A stretch of DNA of 64,000 nt. Origin: GCA-2711565 sp963664245 (GTDB taxonomy: Bacteria > Bacteroidota > Bacteroidia > Bacteroidales > GCA-2711565). Below, piece by piece: positions 34,607-44,282 of the stretch. Position numbers and translations under genes: made by a program. The notes beneath the pieces are model-generated. The model was not told the DNA's origin. It worked only from the letters and a program-made list of their open reading frames with translations, and did not search any database. The stretch's first letter is position 1. Every line of letters begins with the position of its first letter. The stretch lies in assembly GCA_963664245.1 (NCBI GenBank), contig OY760934.1:3038001-3102000 (forward strand), read 5' to 3'.

Positions 34607-36154
34607 ATGAAAAAAATAAACTATGTTTTAATATCAATGGTCGTTTGCAGTTTTCTTATCGGTTGTAAACAAACTGTAAACCCGGAGAAAAAGCAGGCTG
34701 AACTTTTGCATGATAAGCACTATGTTTCAATTGATGGTTTGTGGCGGGTTACCCCTGAGACCGCATTAAAATTTCCGAATGGCACACTGGAGCCGGTAAT
34801 TAAAATTAGTGGAGAGGCTTATGATAATCCTAAGGTGCAAGGGTGTTTTCTTTGGGATAAACGCTTTTATGATTATTGGGAAATAAACAGTGTGGAGTTT
34901 ATTGATAGTACCAATCAATTGGTAATGGTTTTTGAAGGAGGAAGTGTTTTCAAGGGAGTCGTAGATCAGGATAAGAAGATGATACGAGGAACAGCTTATT
35001 CCGATGAGTGGGGTGATCCAGGGGATCGTTCTTCTGAAAACAAACTTGATTTTGTTCGTGATGAGACAAGCGATGAAAACAGGTTTTTCTTTTCACGTCC
35101 TGCCGGAGTGAATGGAAGTATAAGCTATGTTTATCGCCAGCCTGAGCAAATTGACGATTACTTACAAACCGCTTCAATATTTGAATTTGTGAAAGATCCC
35201 ATGGCCTTTTACCATTTGATGGAAAGGATCATCAGGCAGGAGTTTGGCCGTTTGGAATCCTTACTGATTCTCAAAGATGAAAAACTTGTTCTTGAAGAAT
35301 ATTTTTATGCTTATGACCGAACGCAGCTTCACCACATACATTCCTGTACCAAGAGTGTAACTTCTTTACTGTTGGGAATAGCATTGGAGCGTCATAATAA
35401 ACAGGATGTCGACCAAGCGGTTTTTAATTTTTTCCCGCAATATGATTCATTAAAAACCCCTGACAAAGAAAAGATCACCCTTAAACACGTTTTAACCATG
35501 ACGCCCGGATTTTCGGATAAGGATGTTGATGATATTGAGGCACACAGTCCTTACGAGGAGGCAAAACAGATCCTCAGTTTGCCTATGGTGTCTATTCCTG
35601 GAAAAGAATTCAAATACAATAATAATTGTACCAATCTGCTGGGCGATATCATCTATTCGCTTGAAAACAAACAGGCCGATGAATTTGCAAAAGAAGTCCT
35701 CTTCAGCAAGCTGGGCATTTCAAATTATAAATGGGAAAGGGAAAATGGGGTGGTGCATTGTTACAGCGATTTGCACATGCTTCCCAGGGATATGGCTAAA
35801 ATTGGTTGGCTGGTTTTAGATGAGGGTCGTTGGAAGGGCGAACAAATTGTGCCCCGTAAATGGGTGGCTGAATCAACCCAACCCCATGTTGCCGAGAGTC
35901 CGTTCTTCGACTACGGATACCAGTGGTGGTACCGGTCAAAGCAAAACAAATCGTGGTGGGATAATCCCGTACATGGGAGCAAAGATGAACACGATATGTT
36001 CTTGGCACTTGGTTATGGCGGGCAGTATATTATGGTAATAAGAGATTTGAATATGGTCATTGCAATTACATCATCCGATTATAATGAAGGCAACGGGATG
36101 GCCCATCAAAAAACACCACTGGTTATAGATGAAGTTGTGCCCTTATTTGATTAA
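34607..36154 (+). CDS. Beta-lactamase-family serine hydrolase lipoprotein
   Basis: 515 residues with a lipoprotein signal (VVCSFLIGCKQTVN). An N-terminal beta-rich region (about 40-170) precedes the class-C beta-lactamase/DD-peptidase-like domain. The nucleophile is in HSCTKSVTSLLLG (SxxK, about 250), the second motif in FKYNNNCTNLLGD (Tyr-x-Asn), and the C-terminal strand has LALGYGGQYIMV. KITLKHVLTMTPGF is the usual segment after the active site. Such proteins hydrolyse esters or D-amino-acid peptides; substrate unknown. It resembles the interrupted gene at 8979-10034. It lies right behind the mobile element. Confidence 0.85.
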   Translation: MKKINYVLISMVVCSFLIGCKQTVNPEKKQAELLHDKHYVSIDGLWRVTPETALKFPNGTLEPVIKISGEAYDNPKVQGCFLWDKRFYDYWEINSVEFIDSTNQLVMVFEGGSVFKGVVDQDKKMIRGTAYSDEWGDPGDRSSENKLDFVRDETSDENRFFFSRPAGVNGSISYVYRQPEQIDDYLQTASIFEFVKDPMAFYHLMERIIRQEFGRLESLLILKDEKLVLEEYFYAYDRTQLHHIHSCTKSVTSLLLGIALERHNKQDVDQAVFNFFPQYDSLKTPDKEKITLKHVLTMTPGFSDKDVDDIEAHSPYEEAKQILSLPMVSIPGKEFKYNNNCTNLLGDIIYSLENKQADEFAKEVLFSKLGISNYKWERENGVVHCYSDLHMLPRDMAKIGWLVLDEGRWKGEQIVPRKWVAESTQPHVAESPFFDYGYQWWYRSKQNKSWWDNPVHGSKDEHDMFLALGYGGQYIMVIRDLNMVIAITSSDYNEGNGMAHQKTPLVIDEVVPLFD

Positions 36155-36453
36155 AAAGACAAGGCGTAATACGCGTTCAAAAAACTTCCAAACCAGGCTT
36201 CGTTTGTTTTGCTAAACCAAAAGAAAAGGACTTGGTTTTCGGTTTGCCGACGTCATCTTTTTTTTGAGTAACAGAAATGTTTACCCCTTTCTGGTTGTTT
36301 TTATATTGACTTTGTGTCCACAATCAATCGCTAGAGACTCTTTTAATTGTAACAAATTTATTCTTCTTTCCGTCAAGCTTCTATAATAATTATCACGCCT
36401 AGTTTTGAACTGGGCTGTAGGATCATATAAATTTATTAATCAATCAAAATAAA
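36155..36453. other. 299-bp intergenic region
   Basis: I see no gene, clear terminator or promoter box in it. Confidence 0.5.
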
Positions 36454-37848
36454 ATGAGAAAAATTACTTCTGCTGCATTAATCCTTTTGACCACGATATT
36501 AATAAGCTTACAAAGTTTTGCCTGTTCTTCGTTTATGCTGAATAGCGAGGGAACGCAAATTTATGGGCATAACCTGAATATGAATAAACACATTCCGGGT
36601 TTAATATTCATCAATAAAAGGGATGTCCAAAAATCCGGGAAGACCTGGGCGCAAATTACAAATCCTGATGCTGGAGATACTTCAAGCTTTTGTTGGACCT
36701 CAAAATATGGTTCGGTAACATTTAACAGTTTTGGGCGCGATTTGCCCGATGGTGGGATGAATGAAGAAGGCTTGTTTATTTGGGAAATGACGGGTGTTTC
36801 GAGTTTTGATGAAGAAGAAAACAGACCCCGCTTGTTTATGGCTCAGTGGATGCAATATCAACTGGATAATTTTAAAAGTGTTGAGGAGGTTTTAAACGGC
36901 TTGTCGGCGGTTGGACTGGATGGCTGGAACTGGCACTTTTTTGTGGCCGATAAAGCCGGTAATGCGGCAAGTATCGAATACATTAGCGGGAAAGCGGTTG
37001 TGAATACCAAAGATAATATGCCCATTTCGTTAATGGGGAACGGAAGGTATTCGGAAGATTTGGCCCTGATTAAAGAGTTTGAAGGTTTTGGTGGAAGTAT
37101 TCCGCTTGATGTTGAAAATCCTCACTTGCCCGGTTTTGTGAAAGCAGCAAAAATGATTGAGGGTTATGCTGGCCAGGATGCGGTTGAATATGGTTTTGAT
37201 GTCTTGAAAAAGCTTAGCAGGAAAGCAGTTTGGTCGGTTATTTTTGATGTAAATAATGAAATGGTTTATTTTAAAACGGCTCTTCGTAAGGAAGTCAAAT
37301 CATTTTCGATTAAATCCTTTGACTTTTCAGCGGCAGGCCCGGTAAAAATATTTGACATTCAAACCCCTGAAATTGTCGGGAATATTACTGCAATGTTCAA
37401 GGATTTTTCGGATGAAGAAAACCTGGAACTCACCCAAAAAATCTGTGAGATTATTCACGACGAAGAAGTTGCCGTTACGAAAGAAATTTTAGCAGAACGA
37501 TTCGCAAATGTTTATAAAGCTGACAACTGTTTTACCCCTAATATTGAAGGCGAGTGGCTGGGCTATGCAATGTATCCGACCACCGGTGAACCGGCCAAGG
37601 TCGACTGGAAAATCAGTATTAAGAAAACCGACGAGAAATTAACAGGAAAAGTCACCGATTCGGCAGGTTTGCTAAAAGACACCGAAATGCACAACCTGGC
37701 TTTCGAAAACGGGATCGTAAGTTTTAGTGTGTGTACCCGTGGCTATCTGTTTAAAATTTCTGCGTCAATCTCAGATAATCAAATAAAGGGGATTTTTGAC
37801 ATCAGCAACGAATCAAGAAAAGGGAGTTTTAACCTAACGCATAACTAG
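36454..37848 (+). CDS. Exported linear amide C-N hydrolase (choloylglycine hydrolase-like Ntn hydrolase)
   Basis: 464 residues. The signal peptide (ILLTTILISLQSFA) is followed immediately by Cys24 (CSSFML), the expected N-terminal nucleophile once signal peptidase has cut. Family-like segments are IYGHNLNMNKHIPG, SKYGSVTFNSFG and DGGMNEEGLFIWEM (the conserved GMNExGL motif of penicillin V acylase/bile salt hydrolase relatives), and GNAASIEYISGK. After about residue 360 there is an extra C-terminal beta-rich domain (NIEGEWLGYAMYPTTGEP... to the end) not usual for the family. Substrate unknown. The 280-residue protein at 7388-8230 has the same Ala/Cys junction. Confidence 0.8.
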   Translation: MRKITSAALILLTTILISLQSFACSSFMLNSEGTQIYGHNLNMNKHIPGLIFINKRDVQKSGKTWAQITNPDAGDTSSFCWTSKYGSVTFNSFGRDLPDGGMNEEGLFIWEMTGVSSFDEEENRPRLFMAQWMQYQLDNFKSVEEVLNGLSAVGLDGWNWHFFVADKAGNAASIEYISGKAVVNTKDNMPISLMGNGRYSEDLALIKEFEGFGGSIPLDVENPHLPGFVKAAKMIEGYAGQDAVEYGFDVLKKLSRKAVWSVIFDVNNEMVYFKTALRKEVKSFSIKSFDFSAAGPVKIFDIQTPEIVGNITAMFKDFSDEENLELTQKICEIIHDEEVAVTKEILAERFANVYKADNCFTPNIEGEWLGYAMYPTTGEPAKVDWKISIKKTDEKLTGKVTDSAGLLKDTEMHNLAFENGIVSFSVCTRGYLFKISASISDNQIKGIFDISNESRKGSFNLTHN

Positions 37849-37897
37849 AATTTAAGATAAAAAGAATGTCCAAAAATTTGGAAAGTTGAATGGAGCT

Positions 37898-37948
37898 GAG
37901 CTTATCGAAGCCTCCACTCTCTTCAGGAACAAACATTTCGATAGGCTC
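37898..37948. repeat. REP-like imperfect inverted repeat
   Basis: GAGCTTATCGAAG (37898-37910) and, 25 nt on, TTTCGATAGGCTC (37936-37948) are imperfect reverse complements. The words resemble the GAGCTTGTCGAAG palindromes seen in REP-type extragenic repeats of many bacteria. Confidence 0.45.
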
Positions 37949-38081
37949 AATGTTTGTAATGTTTTTGTTAGAGAGTTTTTTGCTTCCCCTTTTCCTGGCG
38001 GAAGTTTCATAATTTGTTAATAAAAATAAGTGGATTTTTCTTTTACGAACCCTTATCTTGCAACGGTTTTAAGAATGTAAC

Positions 38082-38789
38082 ATGGCCGTTTACGCGATAG
38101 GAGATATACATGGCTGTTATAAACAGCTGGTGAGGTTGATTGAACTGATTCCCAAATCTAAAAAAGACACCTTTGTTTTTTTGGGCGACTACGTGGATAA
38201 AGGTAAAAAGTCCAAGGACGTTATCGATTACCTGATTGATCTTTCGAAAAAATATACTTGTGTTTTTTTACGTGGGAACCATGAACTGCTGATGATGAAT
38301 GCCTGTTCCGGGAAGCAGAAATTTTCTTTATGGCATTCAAGAGGTGGGAAAAGGACACTTAAGTCGTATGGGATCAAAAAGAAAAAAAACTGGGTCGAAC
38401 AGATTGATAAGAGCCATTGGGAGTTCATTGAAAAAACACTGCCCTGTTTCGAATACAAAGACTTTATTTTCGTCCATGCCGGTTTAAAAAAGGGGGTGCC
38501 ATTGCAAGAGCAGAGTGAGTTGGATTTAATTTGGCGAAAATATTTTAGTCCGGAAAAGTATGAAAAAGGAAAAATCGTTATTTGTGGACACACGGTTCGG
38601 AAAAGTGGAAAAATAGCCAATTACGGTCACACCATTTGTATTGACACAAACGCCTATGGCGGAAAATTTTTAAGCTGCCTGAATGTAAAAACCGGTGAGT
38701 TTTTTCAGGTGAAAAGGAAATCGAAAGTTAGAAAAGGTATTCTTATCATGGACAAGAAAGAACCAAAGCTGATGAAAAAATCAGGTTGA
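38082..38789 (+). CDS. PPP-family metallophosphatase (PrpA-like serine/threonine phosphatase)
   Basis: 235 residues. The three metal-binding motifs are intact: GDIHGCY (7-13), GDYVDKG (about 35-41) and LRGNHE (about 65-70). They are followed by FVHAGLKKGVPL (His) and ICGHTVRKSG (His). This fits small bacterial protein phosphatases or diadenosine tetraphosphatase-like enzymes with two metal ions. Cytoplasmic, no signal peptide. Its C-terminal 30 residues are very basic (KRKSKVRKGILIMDKKEPKLMKK). It has no functional neighbours: an Ntn hydrolase gene precedes it and a convergent ABC permease follows. Confidence 0.85.
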   Translation: MAVYAIGDIHGCYKQLVRLIELIPKSKKDTFVFLGDYVDKGKKSKDVIDYLIDLSKKYTCVFLRGNHELLMMNACSGKQKFSLWHSRGGKRTLKSYGIKKKKNWVEQIDKSHWEFIEKTLPCFEYKDFIFVHAGLKKGVPLQEQSELDLIWRKYFSPEKYEKGKIVICGHTVRKSGKIANYGHTICIDTNAYGGKFLSCLNVKTGEFFQVKRKSKVRKGILIMDKKEPKLMKKSG

Positions 38790-38831
38790 TTCAAGTCAAA
38801 AAAAAATTGCCCCCTCCATTTCTGACAGATG

Positions 38832-39533
38832 CTAAATGTAGCGTTCGCGTTTTTGCAGGTTAATAAAACTCCACCCTAAAAATATAACAGAGCCTACCAT
38901 AAGAATAATGCGGTTATCGTTGATGATGCTTTGCCAAACCGTGGCACTTAAATCGCGAGGCATACTGAAAGGATTTAAAAACAGGTTCCATTTGCTGGCT
39001 TCCAAAGGTTCGGAAAGAATTGCAAAAATCAACCCGATAATAATTAATACCACTGCTGCCGAGTTCCCGTTTTTTACCAAAGTAGAGAGGAAGAATGAAA
39101 GGCATAGCATGAAAAACATCAGGAACATAAGTTGGTACAACATATGGTAAGTGTTAAAATGCATTATGGCAAAAGAAGTAAAACTTAGCATGCCCCATAA
39201 ACTAAGTACCAATAACACCAAACTGATACCCAGCCGCACCAGGTAAACTTTGTACCGGAAATTGGGGATGGATAGAATAATTTCCAGCATACGGTTGTCT
39301 CTGTCGTTTTGTATGCCGTAAACAACGGGGTAAAACATTACCAGTAAGCCGGGCATAATCATATTGCCATACAAACTTCCTTCGGTTTGAACAGCATCCG
39401 TAAATATCATCAGTACAAGGATGAGCAAATAATAGGCCAGTGCTGTTATCAAAAAATAAATGAATTTATTTGCAAAAATGATCTTTAAATTATACCGGAT
39501 CAGGTAATATGCCAGATTAGAATTATATCGCAT
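38832..39533 (-). CDS. ABC-2-like transporter permease
   Basis: 233 residues with six predicted membrane segments (e.g. FIYFLITALAYYLLILVLMIF, VLLVLSLWGMLSFTSFAIM, AAVVLIIIGLIFAIL). NDRDNRMLEIILSIPNFRYKVYLVRLG is the cytoplasmic coupling segment known from ABC-2 permeases of the CcmB/NatB sort. It begins 6 nt after the ATPase gene 39540-40976, which is thus its likely partner. Last gene of the eight-gene export operon. Substrate unknown. Confidence 0.8.
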   Translation of the reverse strand: MRYNSNLAYYLIRYNLKIIFANKFIYFLITALAYYLLILVLMIFTDAVQTEGSLYGNMIMPGLLVMFYPVVYGIQNDRDNRMLEIILSIPNFRYKVYLVRLGISLVLLVLSLWGMLSFTSFAIMHFNTYHMLYQLMFLMFFMLCLSFFLSTLVKNGNSAAVVLIIIGLIFAILSEPLEASKWNLFLNPFSMPRDLSATVWQSIINDNRIILMVGSVIFLGWSFINLQKRERYI

Positions 39534-39539
39534 CGTTAA

Positions 39540-40976
39540 TTATTTTTCGCTTAATAAACATAAATACGCATCTTCCAGGTTGCCCTTCAACAGGCTTGCA
39601 TGTTCGGCAGGTTTTTCATCCGCGATCAGCCGAACCCGTATAAATTTTTCATCACGCATATGATGAACAATGGTGTATTTCTCTTTTAATGTTTCGAACT
39701 CTTCGAGATCGACATTTACATGCCATACTTTTCCTTTTGCAAATTCGGCCATATCGATGGGTTTGCCAAGGTATTGGATGACCCCTTTTTTCATTACGGC
39801 AACGCGCTGGCATGAGCTTGCAACATCTTCAATAATGTGGGTAGAAAAAATGACAATCCGTTCAGCACTTAATTCAACCAAAAGGTTGCGGAAGCGGATA
39901 CGTTCCCTGGGGTCAAGGCCGGCTGTGGGTTCATCCACCACCAAAATTTTGGGGAGGTTCAGCAATATCATGGCAATCCCGATACGCTGTTTCATCCCGC
40001 CGGAAAACGACCCGATTTTTTGGTCTTTGTTTTCGTACATATGAACCGAGTTCAATACGTATTTTACCCTCTCGGTACGGGCTTTCGGTTCGTGTAATCT
40101 TTTAAGGATTCCCATGTAGTTTAGAAATTGCCAGGCCGTCATGTTTTCGTACATGCCGAATTCCTGAGGCAGGTAGCCAATCAGTCCCTGCAGCTCTTCG
40201 CGGTTCTTTTGTAAATCAACACCGTTGATGGTGATTTGACCGTAGCTTTGATCCAGTATCCCACAAATGATTTTCATCAGGGTTGATTTTCCGGCACCGT
40301 TTGGCCCCAGTAAACCGAACATTCCTTTTTCAATATCAATGTTTATTTGCTTGATGGCTTTAAATGGCTGCTTCTTTTTGCCAATCACCGGGATGGACAA
40401 TACAAACCTGTAGAACAATTTACGGATGCCTTTAAAGCGCCCTTTCAGGCGGTTTATATTAACGTTGTTTTTATATAGTTTCTCAGAGGTATAATTAATT
40501 AGTATGCCCAAATACCAGAGTGTTCCAACCAATATGGTGCTGAACAAATCGTTGTAATCGAGATAACTCAATGCACAAACCATCAGTGGCATGAACCAAT
40601 AAATCAGTTTATAGATGAAGTTAATAATGATCCGGGCAAGTTTGTTTTTCCCCAATTTCTTTTGTTCAAGGGCAAATTCCCTGGTTGGTTTTAGGAACAC
40701 ACGGATGATTACATAAAGCAAGACCGGCAAAACAAAATACCAGAATGCATTCATGATATGAAAATAGATCAGGTAAACAAAAAAGCCGACTAAAGGAATT
40801 TGCCAAAAGATGGGGGAGAAGTCCTTCAAACTTTCATATTTATCTTCTATCCCCAATCGTTTTCTTAAACGGATACCCGATTTCCATTCACGCATAAATT
40901 GATTGTCCCTGTCGTAAATCTTAACAAGGTTCCGAATCTTAATATGTAAATCTTTATCTTTAGATAATGCTTTCAT
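39540..40976 (-). CDS. ABC transporter ATPase with N-terminal membrane domain
   Basis: 478 residues. Residues 1-200 form an unusual N-terminal part with about four membrane segments (IPLVGFFVYLIYFHIM, FWYFVLPVLLYVIIRVFL, LIYWFMPLMVCALSYL, LVGTLWYLGILINY). The ATPase domain follows: Walker A GPNGAGKST near 228-236, Q-loop GYLPQEFGMY, signature FSGGMKQRIG, Walker B ILVVDEPTAGLDP, and the switch His in FSTHI. The ATPase part is closely related to the one at 53467-54351 in the same operon (shared GMFGLLGPNGAGKS, GYLPQ-F, RIRFRN). It overlaps the upstream RND gene by 17 nt. Confidence 0.88.
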   Translation of the reverse strand: MKALSKDKDLHIKIRNLVKIYDRDNQFMREWKSGIRLRKRLGIEDKYESLKDFSPIFWQIPLVGFFVYLIYFHIMNAFWYFVLPVLLYVIIRVFLKPTREFALEQKKLGKNKLARIIINFIYKLIYWFMPLMVCALSYLDYNDLFSTILVGTLWYLGILINYTSEKLYKNNVNINRLKGRFKGIRKLFYRFVLSIPVIGKKKQPFKAIKQINIDIEKGMFGLLGPNGAGKSTLMKIICGILDQSYGQITINGVDLQKNREELQGLIGYLPQEFGMYENMTAWQFLNYMGILKRLHEPKARTERVKYVLNSVHMYENKDQKIGSFSGGMKQRIGIAMILLNLPKILVVDEPTAGLDPRERIRFRNLLVELSAERIVIFSTHIIEDVASSCQRVAVMKKGVIQYLGKPIDMAEFAKGKVWHVNVDLEEFETLKEKYTIVHHMRDEKFIRVRLIADEKPAEHASLLKGNLEDAYLCLLSEK

Positions 40977-43900
40977 CTGTTTTACGTAAACTTCTTTGAA
41001 TGAAATAATGTGCTGATGGAACCAGTATAAGCAGCAAGATATACCAAATAAACTGGAATATTTGGTTGTTTACTTCGAAATATACATATACCCCACCTGT
41101 AAGCCAGCTTATTAAATATACAATTTGCCATATGGGTTTTTGGGTTTTGATCCACTGGATTGCCCCGCTAAGCCCTGAATAAAGCGTTGGGATAAATACC
41201 AATGTTAAAACGGTACTTACAATTAAACCGCCAATAACGGTAATGGCAAAAGGAACTCCAATTTGAGCAACATATTCTGTTTCTCCTAAAGCCAATGGAA
41301 TTAAAGCAATGGTTGTGGTAATAGCCGTGATTAAAATTGGCCGTACACGAGCCATCCCGGCCATCATTAAAGCCCGGCGCTGATTGTATCCTCTTCTTTC
41401 AAGAATCCGTGCATAATCAATCATAATAATTCCGTTATTTACAACAATCCCCAGGAGAATAAGGAATCCGGTTAAGGAGTTTGTATTTAGTAAGGAGTTG
41501 CCTGTTAATATGAGCGCGATCATTGAACCAACAGCAGCCAAGGGGATGGAGAACATCATTACAAAAGGAGCCATAAATGATTCGAACACGGATGCCAGAA
41601 TCATGTAAATTAATATAATGGCCATTAAAAACAACAGTTTAAATTCATCCCATTGGTTTTCTTCATGAATGATTTCAACGGCAATGCCCGATGGTGTTTT
41701 TACATTGGAAACTAATTCATCAATCTCATAGCGGGCATCGTCCAATAAATCTTTATCATCGTTAATTTCGGTAAGGAACCGATAAGTTAGTTCTATTTGC
41801 TTCTCCTGGTTTTTGCGCTGAATATTGGCCAGCCCTTCAGAAAAGTAATGTTCACTTATATTTTGGACCTCAAATTTCGAACCCTGATCTCCTTCAACTT
41901 CCATGTTCTTAAAATCTTCGAGGTTACGGTCTTCGGTTTCTTCTTCTTTTGTTCCCAGTGTTTTTATTAATATTTCATATTCTTCATTCCCTTGTTTGAA
42001 ATAAACCCCGGTAGAAATTTCCGATTGGAAACTGCTTAAACCGGAAGAAATTGAAGCTGCCCCCACGTTATATAAAGCCATGATGTCTTTATCGAAGTCA
42101 ACAATTAGTTCGGGTTGTTTTCTGGAGCTTCCGATATTTACATAGTCGATAGAGCTTAAATCATCCAGGTAATATTCCAGTTCTTCGGCAAATAATAACA
42201 TTTTATCATAATCCTGCCCTTTAATAAGGATGCTTTCGGTAGCTGATCCAATGCCAAGCATACGTGCAAAAGAATCTCCACCACCGCCGCCGAATCCTCC
42301 ACCGCCACCGCGGTTTCCAAAACGACCACTGGTTTGTGGGGCTTCCCAGCTAAACTCGGCTTCTCGTAAATGCTGCAATTTATTTAGGGTGAGTTCTTTT
42401 ATTTGGGGAACACTCCGCTTGTTAATTGAATAAAAATCGTCAAGTAGTTTAATATTTATTATTGCTTCTTCCTCATAAATCTGGCTAATGATATCTTTTT
42501 TTTCTTCAACTTCTGCTAAAGCTTCTTCTGTTTTGGTAACCAGTTCATCGGTTTTTTCCAATGTTGATCCCTGGGGCATGGTAACGTAGAGCGTTAACTC
42601 TGTTATTTCTGCTTCCTGGCTTGTATTGGTGCTGGTAGCTAAACTTATAAACAGTACGACAAAGAAAATCCCGATAGCACTTAAGATGGTCCGGGCCGGA
42701 TAACGCATACAGGTTTTCAGAAGAACCAGATAGACCTGAATAAGCCTGTTTCGCGGATCAATTTTATCAAAATAAGCCCTGTCGGTTTTCTGTTTTATTT
42801 TCAGAAAAACATAAGTAATCATTGGTATAAGCAGCAACGCAACCAATAACGAAACCAAAAGGGTTGAAATGATGGATATCCCGATATGTTTTCCGAGTAA
42901 ATTAATGGCAAGATTTGATGAAAACAAGAAGGGCAGAAATACCGTAATGGTGGTTAATGTAGCAGCGAAAATAGAACGCCATACTTCTTTGGTTCCTTGT
43001 ATCACGGCTTTTTCCGGTTTCATTTTTTGCGAAGCCAGACGGTAAATGTTTTCAAGCACCACTACGCTGTTATCCAACAGCATCCCTATTGACAGAGCCA
43101 TTCCCAGCAAGGTAAGGCTGTTGATGGTTATTCCAAAGGCATAGAAAAAGTTAAACGAGGCATATACCGAAATTGGAATGGCCAGGGCAATGGCTGCAAC
43201 CAGGCGCAGATTTTTCAGGAATATCCAAAGGATAAAAACAGCCAATATCCCCCCGGTAAGTGCCAGCCTGATGATAAGATCAATATTGTCTTCAATGGTT
43301 TCGGCCGAATTACTCTCGATAACAATTTCAATGTCCTGCTCGCCAAGTTTTTGATTTAATTCATCAATTTTTTCTTTTACTGCATCCGATAGTTTGATAA
43401 TATTGGTTTGAGAATTACGGGTAATTTGAATGGTTACCGATTCTTTTCCGTTTACCCGGCTCAAAGATTCTTCTTTTTTAAGTCCGTAATGGATGTCGGC
43501 AACATCTTTTAGTTTTACCCCGTCCCTGATTTCCAACTCGTGAATCTCGCTGATATCGGTAAATTCGGCTATAACGTTTACAAAATGTAAGCGGTTGTTT
43601 CGGATTATTTTACCGGCATATTCGCGGGCTTTATTGTTATTTGATAATGCTGTCCGTATTGTCCCGGGAGTAATTCCATAGCTTTTGGCAACATCTTCGT
43701 TTAAGATAATCTCAATTGATTTTTCGCGTCCGCCAAACACTTCAGCATTGGCAATTCCATCAATATTTTGAATGTGTTCAACAATTTCCTTATCGGTAAT
43801 GTTCCGAACACGGTCAACGCCACCACTGCCCCTAACCTGTAATGTCATCAACATATTGTTCATCTGCTCCAGATCGAACTTTAACACCTGAATGGTAAAT

Positions 43901-44259
43901 TCTTCCGGGATATTGCTTTTGATTTTATCAATCTTCTCTGTTAGTTTGAGATAGGCATATTTTTGGTTTACCGATTGGCTGTATGATACTTGTATGGTTC
44001 CCTGGCGGGAACCGGCCGATGAATTTATTTCTTCAATACCTTCCAAAGTGCTTATGGCTCCCTCAATAGGTATAACCGCCTGGTTCTCCATATAACTTGG
44101 GTCAACTTCAAGCTGCGAACTGATATTCACAAAAAGCATTGGCAATTCGGCATTTGGATACAGCTCCACGGCAAGTTGCTTGTAGGAAATGTATCCTAAC
44201 ATGCTCAATGCAGTGAAGATCATTGCAATAAATATCCGGCGATTAATGATAAAATTCAT
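40960..44259 (-). CDS. RND efflux pump inner-membrane subunit (second of two)
   Basis: 1099 residues, AcrB-like HAE family, with 12 membrane segments in two halves and two large periplasmic loops. The TM4 motif is GMLLDNSVVVLENIYR and TM10 has GIVVNNGIIMIDYARIL. It opens MNFIINRRIFIAMIFTALSMLGYISYKQLAVELYPN. The periplasmic part has an unusual Gly-rich segment (GRFGNRGGGGGFGGGGGD, near residue 650). A 60-residue C-terminal extension with two more hydrophobic stretches follows the normal end. It follows the other RND gene by 23 nt; two different RND subunits in one operon suggests a heteromeric pump like MdtBC. Confidence 0.9.
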   Translation of the reverse strand: MNFIINRRIFIAMIFTALSMLGYISYKQLAVELYPNAELPMLFVNISSQLEVDPSYMENQAVIPIEGAISTLEGIEEINSSAGSRQGTIQVSYSQSVNQKYAYLKLTEKIDKIKSNIPEEFTIQVLKFDLEQMNNMLMTLQVRGSGGVDRVRNITDKEIVEHIQNIDGIANAEVFGGREKSIEIILNEDVAKSYGITPGTIRTALSNNNKAREYAGKIIRNNRLHFVNVIAEFTDISEIHELEIRDGVKLKDVADIHYGLKKEESLSRVNGKESVTIQITRNSQTNIIKLSDAVKEKIDELNQKLGEQDIEIVIESNSAETIEDNIDLIIRLALTGGILAVFILWIFLKNLRLVAAIALAIPISVYASFNFFYAFGITINSLTLLGMALSIGMLLDNSVVVLENIYRLASQKMKPEKAVIQGTKEVWRSIFAATLTTITVFLPFLFSSNLAINLLGKHIGISIISTLLVSLLVALLLIPMITYVFLKIKQKTDRAYFDKIDPRNRLIQVYLVLLKTCMRYPARTILSAIGIFFVVLFISLATSTNTSQEAEITELTLYVTMPQGSTLEKTDELVTKTEEALAEVEEKKDIISQIYEEEAIINIKLLDDFYSINKRSVPQIKELTLNKLQHLREAEFSWEAPQTSGRFGNRGGGGGFGGGGGDSFARMLGIGSATESILIKGQDYDKMLLFAEELEYYLDDLSSIDYVNIGSSRKQPELIVDFDKDIMALYNVGAASISSGLSSFQSEISTGVYFKQGNEEYEILIKTLGTKEEETEDRNLEDFKNMEVEGDQGSKFEVQNISEHYFSEGLANIQRKNQEKQIELTYRFLTEINDDKDLLDDARYEIDELVSNVKTPSGIAVEIIHEENQWDEFKLLFLMAIILIYMILASVFESFMAPFVMMFSIPLAAVGSMIALILTGNSLLNTNSLTGFLILLGIVVNNGIIMIDYARILERRGYNQRRALMMAGMARVRPILITAITTTIALIPLALGETEYVAQIGVPFAITVIGGLIVSTVLTLVFIPTLYSGLSGAIQWIKTQKPIWQIVYLISWLTGGVYVYFEVNNQIFQFIWYILLLILVPSAHYFIQRSLRKTDESII

Positions 44260-44282
44260 AATTGTTTCTTTAATCCATTTTA

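Noticed and set aside
42230..42433. Plus-strand Pro-rich ORF
   Set aside because: It is the complement of the Gly-rich insert in the RND protein.
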